Assembly: GCA_026874595.1 (NCBI GenBank)
Contig: CM049321.1
Coordinates: 8,058,979-8,122,978, forward strand
Length of the DNA: 64,000 nt
DNA from: Sipunculus nudus
Lineage: Eukaryota > Annelida > Sipuncula > Golfingiida > Sipunculidae
Reading direction: 5' to 3'
The notes beneath the pieces are model-generated. The model was not told the origin of the DNA, did not search any database, and saw only the letters and a list, made by a program, of their open reading frames with translations. Position numbers and translations under genes: made by a program. Position 1 is the first letter of the stretch; every line of letters starts with the position of its first letter. Positions 12,400 to 23,904 of the stretch are shown piece by piece.

Positions 12400-12720
12400 T
12401 CCATATTTTCTATACACACAGAAAGTTATCTCAACTGTAACAAACAACGAGAGTATGAACCGGCAGGTAGCTGAATGTAACAATCCTGGAAAGTCGTCCA
12501 ACAACAAGCTGTATGACTGGCTGGAGTGCCGGGGGAGGCAGGGATATGAAGCCATGACAAGCCGTTAAACACACGAACCTGGGCGGGCTTTCATTTGCTC
12601 AGCTACAATATGGAAAAACTACGCAACATCCTCTGTAAACACTAGATTATTCTGGGGTACTATTATCCCGGGTCAGTCTGGAGACAAGCCCCCTCTCCAG
12701 TATTACTAAGGACACAACAA
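12400..12720. other. Unique higher-complexity island
   Basis: Higher GC than the flanks, single-copy here, with several CpGs and no long frame in splice context. It lies beside a candidate microexon, so it may hold intronic regulatory sequence. It is a candidate conserved non-coding element. Confidence 0.27.
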
Positions 12721-13608
12721 ACCCTGCCCTATTTGTCATTTGATGATAAAATGCATAAATGATAAAATCCAACAGAGTGAAAGCTGCATCCACAGTGAAA
12801 AAAAAAAAACATGGTTTCAGTATTGAGAATTCCCCAGGAAGTCTAATTTTCTTACTGATTATTGAAACCAACCGAATAACAGTCATACTAAATTTGTCTG
12901 CTACAATAATGATCTGGTTGAATCCGAAACAAATTCTGCCGAGCTATAGTGACTGCTATCTTAATGAGTCAGAAGTAACATTTCTCCTCTCAGAGAACAT
13001 TAATCTTTTCTCTGGTTATTAGTTTGCCATGACTTTGATGAAAAGGGCACAGGGAATTAATGCTTATTGAATAAGAAGCAGAACAATTACAACCATTACA
13101 ATAGAAGTGAGACTTTTTTTCTAGATAGATGACTGGTCAACCAAGTGGTACATTGATGGACATTTCTTTTTTCAATATGTTATTGTTAATAAATATTATA
13201 GCTTGACACAAATACATCTTACTGATTGCTTTATTTTAAAAGATGGTCAAATTGACATAATGTTAAATACTATGAAATTTCTCATTATAAATTTGCTGCA
13301 AATGGTAAATACCTGCATATGGAAAAGTACAAATTTGAACAAATGATGAAATTATATATACTTTTGAACATAGCTGCAAGATGAATGTTTGAAAAGCTAT
13401 CAGAATGATTTACTAATATCATTAGAGCTTAAAACAGGTTTTATTTTGAGAAAATTGGGGAAAATCTGTGATGAAATGGGCTAGTTTGATGAAAACCCTC
13501 TTTAGAAATAGTTTGTTTCTGATTAGTGAGTGAAAAGAACAATTAATAATTAAACCCAGCTTAAGATATAGCAATGAAAATTTACCGATACAGTAGATAA
13601 GTACTTAC

Positions 13609-13633
13609 TGCAGTATGGCCACTGTTGAATTTT
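13609..13633 (-). CDS. Candidate 25-nt microexon (51-nt alternative)
   Basis: The donor GTAAGTAC is near-perfect. The acceptor CCCTGTCCCTCCCATAG has one of the strongest pyrimidine tracts in the window. The 25-nt form enters in phase 0 as KIQQWPYC and leaves one base, so its exit phase matches 12,356-12,379. A second acceptor farther upstream (TTCTTTATTCTTGTAAG) would give a 51-nt exon ending at 13,659. In the phase needed downstream the 51-nt form has a stop. Two good acceptors before one donor suggest alternative acceptor use, or that one is fortuitous. Confidence 0.42.
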
Positions 13634-13965
13634 CTATGGGAGGGACAGGGATCGTAAATCTTACAAGAATAAAGAATAAAATAGTATACACACTGTTCAA
13701 AATTCTACAACGTGAAATGAAGAAATACACTTTAAATGATTTCAGAAAATCTGTTCTGATAACATTCATATACATTCCTCATTTTCCATTTTCAGATTTA
13801 GCTATCCTCTGAATTCTAAAAAAGTGACAAAAGAAATATGTAAATTCCTGTATGAAGATATGGAATACTATAACTGCAGTTGCTACTTTTTATTTTAATT
13901 TGTGACTTCTCAGCAATGCAACATATATCTTCCACTGTAATTTATATATACCTTTTCCAATTAAC

Positions 13966-14158
13966 AAGGGCAGAGTGCCACCAGGACATTGGGAAGTTTC
14001 CAGGTGAGACAATGGAATGAACAAAATCTTAAGTCCTACAATCTCACGTCCTACCGGTCAATGATAAAATAATTATGCAGGTGGGCTGATTGTAAGTTTG
14101 GGCCAATTTCACTCAAATTTCCAGGGCCAATTTTCACACCCCAGTCTGCCCCTGGCTA
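13966..14158. mobile_element. hAT-like inverted-repeat remnant
   Basis: The left end reads CAAGGGCAGAGTG and the right end, reversed, reads CAGGGGCAGACTGGG, an imperfect terminal inverted repeat. CAGGGG-type termini are typical of hAT transposons. It is about 190 bp with no coding capacity. No clean 8-bp duplication is visible. Confidence 0.45.
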
Positions 14159-14233
14159 TTATTATCTTATCTGGACTACTTCATTAGTTAGTTAATCCCA
14201 ATATATTACTTATTAAGATAATAAATGACTTAC

Positions 14234-14260
14234 TGAGTATGTAGTTATACCAACACCAGC
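14234..14260 (-). CDS. Candidate 27-nt microexon
   Basis: The donor is GTAAGTCA and the acceptor is CACTTTAGTTGACCTGACCAG. It is nine codons, reading AGVGITTYS in phase 0, symmetric and compatible with both neighbours (17,244 and 13,609). A longer form from the upstream TTTAG is closed in all frames. The site falls inside a gene-poor AT-rich stretch, and the signals are weaker than at 13,609. Confidence 0.3.
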
Positions 14261-14984
14261 CTGGTCAGGTCAACTAAAGTGAGTGACTTTCACCAACCTT
14301 AGGCCGGTTTTCACACAGGTATGTATTAAGGGAAATGTATAATCAATGTCCATCACATAAACCAAATCTGGCTTTGAAACCACCCACATTACTGACACCT
14401 TTAAGCTCGTCTAGATTATCAATACATTATATGCCCCAGGCCTAGCTTTGTGGGTGATCAGTGTGGTCAGTTTATGTACTGGACACTCATACATAGTGCT
14501 GGATACTGGTCAATACTGACCATCTGGTCATCCCGATCATCGGATCACTGACTAGCAGAACAAGGGTTATATTCAACAACAGATGGTTAATATAAACTAC
14601 AGATATCTCGATGTAACTTATAAATCATTCATTGAACAGAAAAAATGGACGAGCATATTGTTAAGATTTTAAATTTTATTAAAGAAATACAAGTGGTTGA
14701 GATTTTGATTAAGGGAGAATGCAACTGGAGAAATTCTAAAAGTAGAAGAACAAAAACAGGATTGCAGGATTATATTAAAACTAGAATATCAGCAGAAGCT
14801 GACAAAAGCCCTCAGCCAAAACAACAGTGTTTAGAGGTGGTAACAGTAACAAGTACTAAATATCTGTTCTCACATGGATGTATATCTGTACATGTCTCAG
14901 TTATAAATTTAAAATGCAGAGGTATGTACCATGATTCATAACAATCCACCAAATGCTTCCTGAAAAATAAGCTTCTAAGTTTTA

Positions 14985-15795
14985 TTCTATTATAAGCTCT
15001 GTGACCTTGAAAAGTAGGTCAAGGTCACCCATCTTCGAACTTGACGGAGATTTTGTAGATATACGTCTTCACCAAAGAAATAAAATTCCTCTTGTGAATC
15101 CTTTTAGAGATATCCCGGTCACAAGGCCAACGTTGAAAAATCCATTAAAAATTCATTAAAAATCAGAAATTGCAGGTTGCGCCCCCAAACTTGTGCAGCA
15201 GTTACAGACCATCAGTCCCTATGATCATAATAAATATTGTGAAAATCCACCCAATGGTTTCTGAGAAATAAGCTTCTAAATGTTTTTTCTATAATCAGCT
15301 CTAAAACGTAGAAAAATAGGTCAAGGTCAATAAAGGATTTTGTCAATATACATCTTCACCGAAAAAATAAAATTCCTACGGTGAATCCTTTTAGAGATAT
15401 CCCGCTCACAAGCCCAAAGTTGAAAAATCCGATAAAAATTCATTAAAAATCAGAAATTGTAGATGGCGCCACCAAACTTGTGAAGCAGGAACAGACCATC
15501 AGTCCTAATGATCATAGTAAGTTTTGTGAAAATCCAACAAATGGTTCCTGAGTAATAAGCATCTAAGTGTTTTTCTATAATCAGCTCTAAAATGTAGAAA
15601 AATAGGTCAAGGTCACCCATCTTCGAACTTGACCCAGATTTTGTCGATATACATCTTTACAGAGGAAATAAAATTCTGACGGTGAATCCTTTTCAAGATA
15701 TCCCGCTCACAAGGTAAAAGTTAACGGACGCCGGACGGACGGACAGCTTGGGTGACGACAATAGCCCATCAGCCTAGGGGCTGAGGGCTAAAAAA
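14985..15795 (+). repeat. Pearl-like composite repeat with AGGTCA motifs
   Basis: GGTCAAGGTCA recurs at about 15,018, 15,319 and 15,605 within units of 301 and 286 bp. Each unit also has 'gatatcccg.tcacaag' and 'attcattaaaaatcagaaatt'. The last unit is cut short by GTTAACGGACGCCGGACGGA and a closing segment 'gacgacaatagcccatcag'. The layout is a tandem core plus GGAC tail, as at 2.6 kb, but the core sequence is unrelated. Confidence 0.75.
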
Positions 15796-16094
15796 TGGAT
15801 TAATCATAGGATTGAGCCACTTACAAAATATTGTGTTCTAGATAAAAAATATCAAGTGGACGGCTTTATCACAGCAGATAAATTCAAAAAGCCTGATGTA
15901 TATATGCAAAGGAAGATAAGCAACATGTGTTCTTTGAAATCATTCTTGAAGTAGAAGACATTTTGCTGAGAATCTTGTGGAACATAAGTCGCTGAGAATT
16001 TCAGGGTATAGACCTATGACAGTTTTTCATGAAGAAAGAAAGTGGTTGTGGATCTTAAAGATGAAAAGGAGAGGCTGAGATTATATAAGACAAC
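15796..16094. other. Single-copy spacer
   Basis: A splice-bounded 13-nt block (15,836-15,848, minus strand; acceptor TTTTTTATCTAG, donor GTAAGTGG) lies here. It would break the frame of the proposed transcript, so I treat it as a chance match. Confidence 0.35.
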
Positions 16095-17074
16095 ACATGA
16101 GTGAAATTCTTCAATAGCAAGAAGTGAGTGAAATTCTTAAACAGGATGAAGTCAAGTGAGTGAGATTCTTAAACAGGAAGAAGACAAGTGAGTGAAATTC
16201 TTAAACAGCAAGAAAATAAGAGAATGAAATTCTTATACATTTAGAGGACAAGTGAATGAGATTCTTAAACAGCAAGAAGACAAGTGGATGAAATTCTTAA
16301 ACAGCAAGAAGACATGTAAGTGAAATTCTTAAACAGCAAGAAGACAAGTGGGTGAAATTCTTAAACAGCAAGAAGACAAGTGGGTGAAATTCTTAAACAG
16401 TCAGAAGACAAGTGAGTGAAATTCTTAAACAGCAAGAAGACAAGTAAGTGAAATTCTTAAACAGCAAGAAGACAAGTGGGTGAAATTCTTAAACAGCAAG
16501 AAGACTATTAAATGAAATTCTTAAACAGCCAGAAGACAAGTGAGTGAAATTCTTAAACAGCAAGAGGACAAGTAAGTGAAATACTTAAACAGCAAGAACA
16601 CAAGTAGGTGAAATTCTTCAACAGCAAGAAGACTAGTAAATGAAATTCTTGAAAAGCAAGAAGGCAAGTGGGTGAAATTCTTCAACAGCAAGAAGACTAG
16701 TAAATAAAATTCTTAAACAGCCAGAAGACAAGTGAGTGAAATTCTTAAACAGCAAGAAGACAAGTAAGTGAAATTCTTTAACAGCAAGAAGACTAGTAAA
16801 TGAAATTCTTTAACAGCAAGAAGACTAGTAAATGAAATTCTTAAACAGCAAGAAGACAGGTGGGTGAAATTCTTAAACAGCAAAAAGACTAGTAAATGAA
16901 ATTCTTAAACAGCCAGAAGAATAGTGAGTGAAATTCTTAAACAGCAAGAAGACAAGTAAGTGAAATTCTCAAACAGCCAGAAGACAACTGGGTGAAATTC
17001 TTAAACAGCCAGAAGACAAAAGTGAGTGAAATTCTTAAACAGCAAGAAGACAATTGGGTGAAATTCTTAAACAG
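16095..17074 (+). repeat. 32-bp minisatellite, about 30 copies
   Basis: The unit GTGAAATTCTTAAACAGC plus AAGAAGACAAGTGG repeats with a period of 32 bp (for example 16,321 to 16,353). Variants are small: CAAG or CCAG, AAGTGG, AAGTAA or TAGTAAAT. Variant types are interspersed rather than drifting along the array. The period is not a multiple of three and stops occur in each unit, so it is non-coding. Confidence 0.95.
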
Positions 17075-17197
17075 TTCAACTGAATACAAGTGGATCAGTT
17101 TGTGAAGTAACAAATAATATTCTAGAACAGATTGCTAGTAGATTTCTGATTATCATCAAAGAGGCAAAGATTTTTTATAAATCTCCTATCCTAACAT

Positions 17198-17219
17198 CCC
17201 CCCCCCCCCCACCCCCACC
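17198..17219 (+). repeat. Poly-C tract
   Basis: A run of about 12 C continues into ACCCCCACCCC. It lies 25 bp downstream (minus-strand sense) of the candidate exon at 17,244, so the transcript would carry a G-rich tract just after the donor. Confidence 0.9.
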
Positions 17220-17243
17220 CCTGCCAACTACAGAGTGACGTAC

Positions 17244-17273
17244 TTGGAAGCCAGTAGTGCTGCCATCTTCTGT
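17244..17273 (-). CDS. Candidate 30-nt microexon
   Basis: The donor is GTACGTCA and the acceptor is CTTTTAGTTTATAATTCAG. The block is exactly ten codons and more GC-rich than its flanks. The phase-0 reading is TEDGSTTGFQ, a plausible polar linker. It is symmetric, and its phase agrees with 14,234 and 13,609 downstream. All three frames are open, as expected by chance for 30 nt, so the support is the splice sites, the multiple-of-three length and the composition. A G-rich tract just inside the downstream intron may act as a splicing enhancer (inference). Confidence 0.45.
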
Positions 17274-17323
17274 CTGAATTATAAACTAAAAGTGTATCCA
17301 TCTGAATGGTACCATATGCATTA

Positions 17324-17325
17324 CC
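17324..17325 (-). other. Possible recursive splice site
   Basis: On the minus strand a pyrimidine-rich tract (TTAATTTTTTGTATCAG) runs directly into GTAATG, so an acceptor is immediately followed by a regenerated donor. Such zero-length exons are known in long animal introns. One site in an AT-rich background is weak evidence. Confidence 0.2.
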
Positions 17326-17692
17326 TGATACAAAAAATTAACCTATTACTGACAGGCATCTGATACTGGTTAAGTATATGGAAAAAAATAAATGTGTATG
17401 AACAGAACATATATCATATATGAAATGGTAGTGCATCTGATACCAGTTGAGTGAACAGAAAAATGAAAATGTATGTAAAGTGGAACTTTATCATATTTTC
17501 CAATTATATGAATATATGATTTTATACCAATGTCTGTACAGTATAGTGATAAATATGGACAGTTGGTCCAGCTGGTGCTCTGAATCTGGCCATGCAAGCA
17601 AAGCAGTGTAGTTCTGGTAAATGCCAACAGATGGCGCCACTTGAATGTCTTAATGCCAGAAACTGGTATGTGGATACAGAAAGGTAAATCAT

Positions 17693-17752
17693 AATTAACA
17701 CCAGGTAAATCATAAATAACACCAGGTAAATCATAATTAACACCAGGTATTT
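17693..17752 (+). repeat. 21-bp tandem triplication
   Basis: Three copies of TAAATCATAATTAACACCAGG, the middle one with a single change. It lies inside the longest open frame of the window (183 codons, minus strand, 17,522-18,073), where it encodes a sevenfold hydrophobic repeat. That frame has no start or splice context and is probably inflated by the repeat. Confidence 0.95.
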
Positions 17753-18164
17753 CAAGTCAGTTAAACTAATCAGAGGACACAACCTTGTGCTATATTGTGA
17801 TTGGCAAATTTCCCAGGTTTTCAGCAATGCATTTTCAATAAGACAGTGTGTTCCATGCACTTTGATTGCCAGGCCCGCATAACAATGTGTTCTAATACAT
17901 ATCATAATGTGGTCTGTGCTTAAAAATTCCAGTAGTCCCATGTCCACAACATGTATAAATGATGATGACATTAAATTTTCATTACGAGTTAACATGTCGT
18001 CCTGGACATGCAAATATACCCACTGCGGCAGTAGAGAGACACTTGGATGTATATCCAGAAAACTAGTTTGCATTCTTGCAAAAAAAAAAAAAAGACTTTT
18101 ATCATCTGTCAGTGGTCCATCTGTTTCTGACTATGAACCATATGGATGACACAGAGCAGTTTCT

Positions 18165-18645
18165 TAAAGGGGTCCAATCACCTAAAAAGAGTGTTGAATT
18201 AACACAATAAATAACTTTCTCCCTTTGAAATAAATTTGCACCTGCCAAATTATTGCCCTGAAACTGTTTGCTTAATCCAGTAAACAAGTGTTAAAACAGT
18301 GGACCTGGCATGATCACATGTGTCAACATAAAAACAGCAAGTGCATCTTCCGGACCACAAAGTATCAAGAGATTCCCTGACTGACTTGGCCAAAAAAATG
18401 TAATGCATGTTTAGGAACATTTTGTGTCACAATCGGAACCCAGGTAATGCAGCCTTATTATGGTAAACAGACATGTGGGCTGTGTTTATCAACATGCAGA
18501 ACAATAATAAGCTGTTAAACAGCTGTACTATACGAGGTACTGAGACTGAAGGCTGGGATGGTTTTGCTGAGAAACATTTGTATTAAGCAAAACTGAGCTG
18601 ATAGTGTGAAATAATATTGCTCCTGATTATGCCCCTTTAATTAAG
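18165..18645. mobile_element. TTAAAGGGG-type TIR element
   Basis: The left end TTAAAGGGGTCCAATCA pairs with the right end, which reads TTAAAGGGGCATAATCA when reversed (14 of 17 matching). TTAA at both edges may be the target duplication. The interior of about 450 bp differs from family A and has no ORF. Confidence 0.65.
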
Positions 18646-18899
18646 CTCTTAAGAGAATACTGGACAAGGTTTACAGAATCAGAAGGCAGCATATGTATAG
18701 TTATACTCAAAGCAAAGTGCAACAATTAGTCAGTTAATATGACCCATTCTTGTTAATATTCACAGATGAAAGTCTGTTCAAAATATAAGTTAAAGGAAAC
18801 ACAGAATACACACTGGCAAACTTGATAAAATCACCTTATTTCTCTTGACTGCCAGATAATGTATTAATTACAGCCAGAGAATATTAAATAACAAAAGCA

Positions 18900-19425
18900 C
18901 TCCAAGGTGCATAATTTGCCCATCTTATCTCCTTTGACCTCATTAAATATACGTGAAATCTGCTGAGGAATTTAACTGAGGTAAGAAATTCTATTGGTCA
19001 ATATGTGTAATGAGTTTAATAAAAATCCGGCATAGGATTTTGTTAAGTCACCACAGTGACTCTGAAGTACCGTGACGTCTGAACTCATTAAATATGCATG
19101 GATTTTGCTGGAAATCAAACTTAGGTGGGATATATTTTATTGATTAACATTTCTAATGAGTTTTATCAAAATCCTTCACATTCTTTGTAAATTAACACGG
19201 GGACACCACAAAGGAGCCTGGTGACCCATGACCTTATTAAATATGCATCGATGTTGCCCATGCACTAACTTGGGCGAGATAATCTGTTTGTAAGCAGTTC
19301 TGGTGAGTTTAGAGAAAATCCATCAAAGCCCTGGTAAGTTATAATGGCGGCACTAAAAGTTAACAGACGGACAGTGGGTATACCATAATACTCCTTTCAT
19401 ATGACGGGTGTATAAAAATGGGTTC
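18900..19425 (+). repeat. Pearl-like composite repeat, three ~150-bp units
   Basis: A motif ATTAAATATGCAT or ATTAAATATACGT recurs near 18,940, 19,085 and 19,237, each time followed by 'agtttaataaaaatcc'-like text. The array closes with GTTAACAGACGGACAGTGGG at about 19,360. The units are diverged. It is the third block with the shared tandem-plus-GGAC-tail design. Confidence 0.65.
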
Positions 19426-19544
19426 CAATCAAACTGATCCTAACCTAAAAGTTTTAAACATGTACCCCTGTAAAGGCATGTTTTGATGCGACAATTATGT
19501 TCGGAATGGCACAAATGGATGTCCCCCTGAAAAGATGTTTAACA

Positions 19545-19606
19545 GCCACATCAATTTACCTTGACAAATGGGGTCCGCAAGCCATGGTTTGCCCACCCCT
19601 GCACTA
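19545..19606 (-). mobile_element. hAT transposon terminal fragment
   Basis: Reversed, it begins CAGGGGTGGGCAAACC, the classic terminus of Charlie-like hAT elements, followed by 'atggcttgcggacccc'. Only one end is present. Confidence 0.6.
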
Positions 19607-19609
19607 GTA

Positions 19610-20280
19610 TTTACAGAAAACATTTTTTATTATAGAAGAGGATCAATTAATATACTTTTTTTTTGTATTTCAAGGTACCTGAGACACACAGTTTGCTCAG
19701 GATTTCCAATATCACAGATATAAAGAGAACCTTTTTGTAATTACAGCAGAAATATGGTTCACTTGTATTCAAGGTTACCCCTTCACTGTTTGATAATCTT
19801 CCATTAATCTAGCTATTGAAAGAAAAATTAAAAGAAATTATAAAGAAACCAATTTACAGCAGAATTGATAGCTATAATGGTGATTTTTTCTAAGACGTTA
19901 CACAAATTATCCCATAGATTTATCTTCATGTAAATCCTCATTCCTGCAGTGAGAAAAACTCAACTATACCAAGTCTGAGTACACGGTAAATATTGAGGAA
20001 ATCTCCATCTTCCTGCTCAATGAGAGCTGGATTTACACGCTGTTCGGTGTTATCTGAAAGATCTATACCTCGGCCTGCTATAGATTGCCAAGGGAAAATA
20101 TGCTATATATGAAAAAGGAATATGCTGACGTCATCATCAGGTATGGTTCTCAATAGCTAGGACGAAAATATCTATATTCTTGATATCCACTTTGCACAGA
20201 AAAAAATGCCTGTCAGTTATAATGGTCAGTGAAATACATTGCTAAATGGTCCAGATGGAGGTCAGAGCCTGGACATATAT
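19610..20280. other. Single-copy spacer with a complex segment
   Basis: AT-rich at first, then higher complexity at about 19,930-20,160. A minus-strand block at 20,069-20,102 (acceptor TTCCTTTTTCATATATAG, donor GTATAG) is open, but its exit phase conflicts with the downstream candidates. Confidence 0.35.
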
Positions 20281-20284
20281 ATGT

Positions 20285-20617
20285 ATGGATATATATGCTT
20301 GTGTTTATGTAATTGGCTGTTTGTTATTCCTCTATTTCACGTAGTTAGGTCCAGCACCTGAAGGTGGCACTGTCTACTGAATGAGGACGAAAGGTGCCAC
20401 ATGATAAGAGTGATATGTTACTATTAAACTTCCTGGATTTCAGGTTTTATATTGACGGGGCTGTAAATGATCCAAGAAGTCATAACCTGTCATTATGACA
20501 ACAGTCAGGTAACCTAGCTCTCAGGTTCTATTGAGATATCTGGTGGGAACCGAACCTATGACTTGGAGCTATGAGGTTCTCCATATGCCTTAACCACTAG
20601 GCCAGGTTCTACCCATG
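20285..20617 (-). mobile_element. tRNA-derived SINE
   Basis: The minus strand begins with a tRNA-like head. It has an A-box (TGGCCTAGTGGTTAAGGC) and, about 40 nt further on, a B-box-like GGTTCGGTTCCCACC, both typical of RNA polymerase III internal promoters. A body of about 240 bp follows, including 'gtgccaccttcaggtgctgg'. A partial second copy of the body lies at 27,128-27,220. The element is non-autonomous and would rely on a LINE for movement (family knowledge). Confidence 0.75.
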
Positions 20618-20811
20618 TAATATTATTAGTGAAGTAATAATGTTGTATTATGTATTACATCATGGGATGATGCATCAGTACACTCCATAAATACAATTAA
20701 TATACACACAAGATTTAAGAAACACTACAGGTTAACAGTTAATCAAGGATTAGTTTGTGAAGTACTTCAGTCATGAACACCTGACTGAATTGTTGCCTGA
20801 GCCAGGAGCTA

Positions 20812-21110
20812 TGCATTCATCCTTCTGTGTTTTTGTGTGTTTGTTCACAACAAAATCATGAATGGAATCTCATGAAATTTTCAGGGCATTCTGGGAATGG
20901 GCAAATGAAGAACCATTTAGATTTGTGATGGAGTGGATCTGGCACATGATCCAATTTCAGGAACATCATCAATGAATATTCACAAATGTACAGTCATGTA
21001 TACACAAATGAACCTAAAAATATGGGCCAAATAAGTGAATGCAAACACGGTTTTTGGAGCATCTCATAATAGGGAGCTTGCATTCCTTAGAATGCTAATC
21101 TCTATTTAGT
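20812..21110 (+). repeat. Dispersed repeat family B, copy 2
   Basis: It shows 'ctcatgaaattttcagggca', 'gaatattcacaaatgtacag' and the closing 'gcttgcattccttagaatg'. Its order and orientation match the copies at 5.6, 38.1, 47.2 and 55.0 kb. Confidence 0.7.
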
Positions 21111-21773
21111 ACGAGGTTTAAATATCAGGAAGAAAAACAATACACAACCTGTCATTTTAAATACATTAAGGGATCTGCTGATGAAAAGAATGATAATACC
21201 ACTTTTTTTTTAAATTTGTGTCCAGACCAAATATTTTCATAAAATAAAAGACTGTGCTCCTTGAAGAAAACACTGGAATTCTTGAATGTGTATCTAACTG
21301 AAAGGAATTTGTTAGCAATTCATTGACGAGTAAACACTGTTCACGAATGAGAAAAGCCAAGCACATCTGCCAATAAGCCCAGCCCGTCCAAGAAGTAGCA
21401 GTTCTTAATGGGCAGTGGATGTGTTTATCTTGTTTACAGCAAGAAAGGCATCTGACAGTCAAGTGGTGTGTACACTGTTTGCCAATGTTACTGTATTGGT
21501 AGCTGGGGCCCGTGATGAGAAAGAGCTGATCCAGTTCAGACGGGCATCACCTGGCATTGCATATACATTCTGACAGACACACCTCTCATAAGATAAACAT
21601 AATGGTATTCAAATATACACATTCAAGGCAAGACTGGATAATTACAAAATAACTGATCAAAATGCTGATGGAAAGGTCACTTCAGACATGAGAAATGCAT
21701 CAGATATTAATATATAGCCAAAAGCAAGAAGATTGAAACTTGGATAATAATACAACAAACAAGACAGGCAAAT

Positions 21774-21912
21774 TCACAGGTCTTATTTCACATGACTTCT
21801 TACTAGGCAGGTCAGTTATAACCAATGTGAATGTTTTCAGTTTACTCAAGGGTGGTCTTAATAGACAGGTGGTCTTACCAGACATGTGATCTTTAAGACA
21901 GGTTCCACTGTA
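21774..21912 (+). mobile_element. CAGTGGAACC-type MITE, truncated copy
   Basis: The right terminus GACAGGTTCCACTGTA is intact. The interior ('ggcaggtcagttataacc', 'caatgtgaatg') matches the complete copy at 40,829-40,997. The left terminal repeat is missing. Confidence 0.65.
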
Positions 21913-23348
21913 CAAGATCATACCTTATATCACATAAAAGTTTGAGGTCTGCACATCAGCCAACATGGCTGCTTTTGGTTTGATTATAATTTTTCTGTGT
22001 AGAAATCAATTTTAATGTTTGAGTCAATTATCTACAGTTACATCTGGATTTCTATAAACGCATACATTTCTGATATTTCTCTGTATTTACTGAAATAATA
22101 ATAATTAAAAACGTGAAGTTTGGCCAAACAGTCCTTAAACTTATAGCTCTCTACCTTGATACATGCCAAAAAAAAACCCAGCCATCAAATAGATATATTC
22201 AACACTGCATGGCCAAATCCAACCATGTATTTAGTCATAAGATATTCACAAAAAGAACAGTAAAAAGGGAATATACATCTATAATCAGGAGAGTGCTTTT
22301 CCTGTTTGATCTTCTGCACACATGGCACATCTATGTAATCTGTCATACTAAAACCTGTAGAAATGAGAATATGACTTATGAAAAATAGGTCCATCTGTGA
22401 TGCTGTTACAAAATGCATTAAAGCCAGTCAGCAAAACAACAAATTTTGAAAACAGCACCAAAACATGACAAGTGACTAAATAAGTTCTCTGCCTGGAATC
22501 AAAATCATGAAAACAGAGTATGTACTCTTCGTGGGTGGCTTCTCTCCACCAAGAGGAATTCCATTTAACTGATATTTATGTATATATTTCTGTGACTGAA
22601 CTATTACAGAGCAAGGGCCCTCAACATTTTCACTTGGCAAGTATGTATCATTCCCCCACAGATCCTGTCTTTTTTCAAGTCGCTGTATTACCTCTGTCTG
22701 CCTCTTTGGCTCACATGGGTTATTTTTTCCAACGGAGAATTGCAATGGCTGACATGTACACTTAATTTTATTACATTTTCTGTAGAAAAATATCTATGTA
22801 AAGGTAGAATTGGATATTTTATTATCTGTTTTATATCTTCTGTCTCCTCGACTGAATCATTCTCTTTTTGATCACTTAATGGTCCTCATCCTTCACTTCA
22901 ATAACATCTGTTATAGCAGGAGCTCACTCAGGCAACTACAGCAGGTTTTTTTCCTTGAATTCCCAGGTAAGCTTTATAGATTTGTATATCAGATCAGGGC
23001 TGTAGTCCAGTCTATACTATCAGATACAGAGTGAGTGAATTTAATTCAAGCCCAAGTAAACAAGTTTCAAGTCCTTGAGGTAAACGTCAGTCTGCCCTAT
23101 TTGTAACTCAGTATTTTTTAAAGCGAGTTTAAGTCTGAGCATGCATGAGTTTAATTTAAAACATAAAACAAACAGTAATCTGAATTTTTATGAAAATTCT
23201 CAGGACCTAAATTTAATTTTGTTTAAATGACCTCAAGTGGTCCGGGAAATTGTGAACAATTTAAACCAGCATCACTGCAGTGTGTCTGCCAATCTGAACA
23301 TCAGAGAACTTTTATTTGTATATAATGCAATTCACCTTATCTATTGGT
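21913..23348. other. No confident feature
   Basis: Frames here are short and on both strands. On the plus strand a pyrimidine tract runs straight into CCCAG|GTAAGC near 22,969, like a recursive splice site, but on the opposite strand to the candidate gene. Confidence 0.4.
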
Positions 23349-23531
23349 ATATACAATAAAACCTTGCTCAATGACCACCAGGATTTAGTGACCACCTCAA
23401 AACACCAGCCATTTTCACGGTCCCAATTCCTTTTTGCTCTTTAGATCAGACATTGCTTAGATGACAACCTTGAAAGTGTGACTAATTTATCAAGGTCCTG
23501 TCTACGGTCATAATTACTAGTTTTCACTGTA
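23349..23531. mobile_element. Diverged CAGTGAAACC-type MITE
   Basis: The left edge is TACAATAAAACCTTGCT and the right edge, reversed, is TACAGTGAAAACTAG. Both carry the TA that Tc1/mariner-type elements duplicate. The interior contains paired 'gaccacc' and 'ggtcataa' motifs. No ORF. Confidence 0.5.
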
Positions 23532-23904
23532 AAGCTACCGGCCCTCAAACCAACCATGTGCCCAACAACAACAAAAACATAAAAGATTTTACTGCTCATC
23601 ATCAAAATCAATTTTACAAGTTTAGAAGAAATCTTTAATACAAAATCTTACTTCATATTTAGATGGAAATAGAATGTAAAAAATTTCAATAAATCAACTG
23701 GTTAATCAGCCTGGGTGCTTACAGTTGATACTTTTGCAGAGAATTCCATCATGTACTTATATGGCTATTACACATAAATCAAAGACACAAAATCTTTAAG
23801 AATAAATCACTATAATTAACATTCCCCTTTTTATCCATGGATCGTTATTCACGTAGAAAACACTATAATCCCCAACTACTGATGTGATATAAGCTAAGCT
23901 GTAC

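Noticed and set aside
15836-15848. 13-nt microexon with strong acceptor and donor
   Set aside because: It would shift the frame of the otherwise consistent chain. It shows that good splice-site pairs do occur by chance here.
16095-17074. CRISPR-like array
   Set aside because: Units of 32 bp are directly adjacent with no unique spacers, and the DNA is eukaryotic in style.
17522-18073. Longest open frame in the window (183 codons, minus strand) as a gene
   Set aside because: Its length depends on a 21-bp tandem triplication. Composition is erratic, and there are no splice signals, recognisable domain or start context.
20069-20102. 34-nt exon-like block
   Set aside because: Strong acceptor, but the donor is poor (GTATAG) and the exit phase leads to a stop downstream.
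22947-22975. Plus-strand microexon or recursive splice site at CCCAG|GTAAGC
   Set aside because: It is on the opposite strand to all better candidates and isolated; probably chance.
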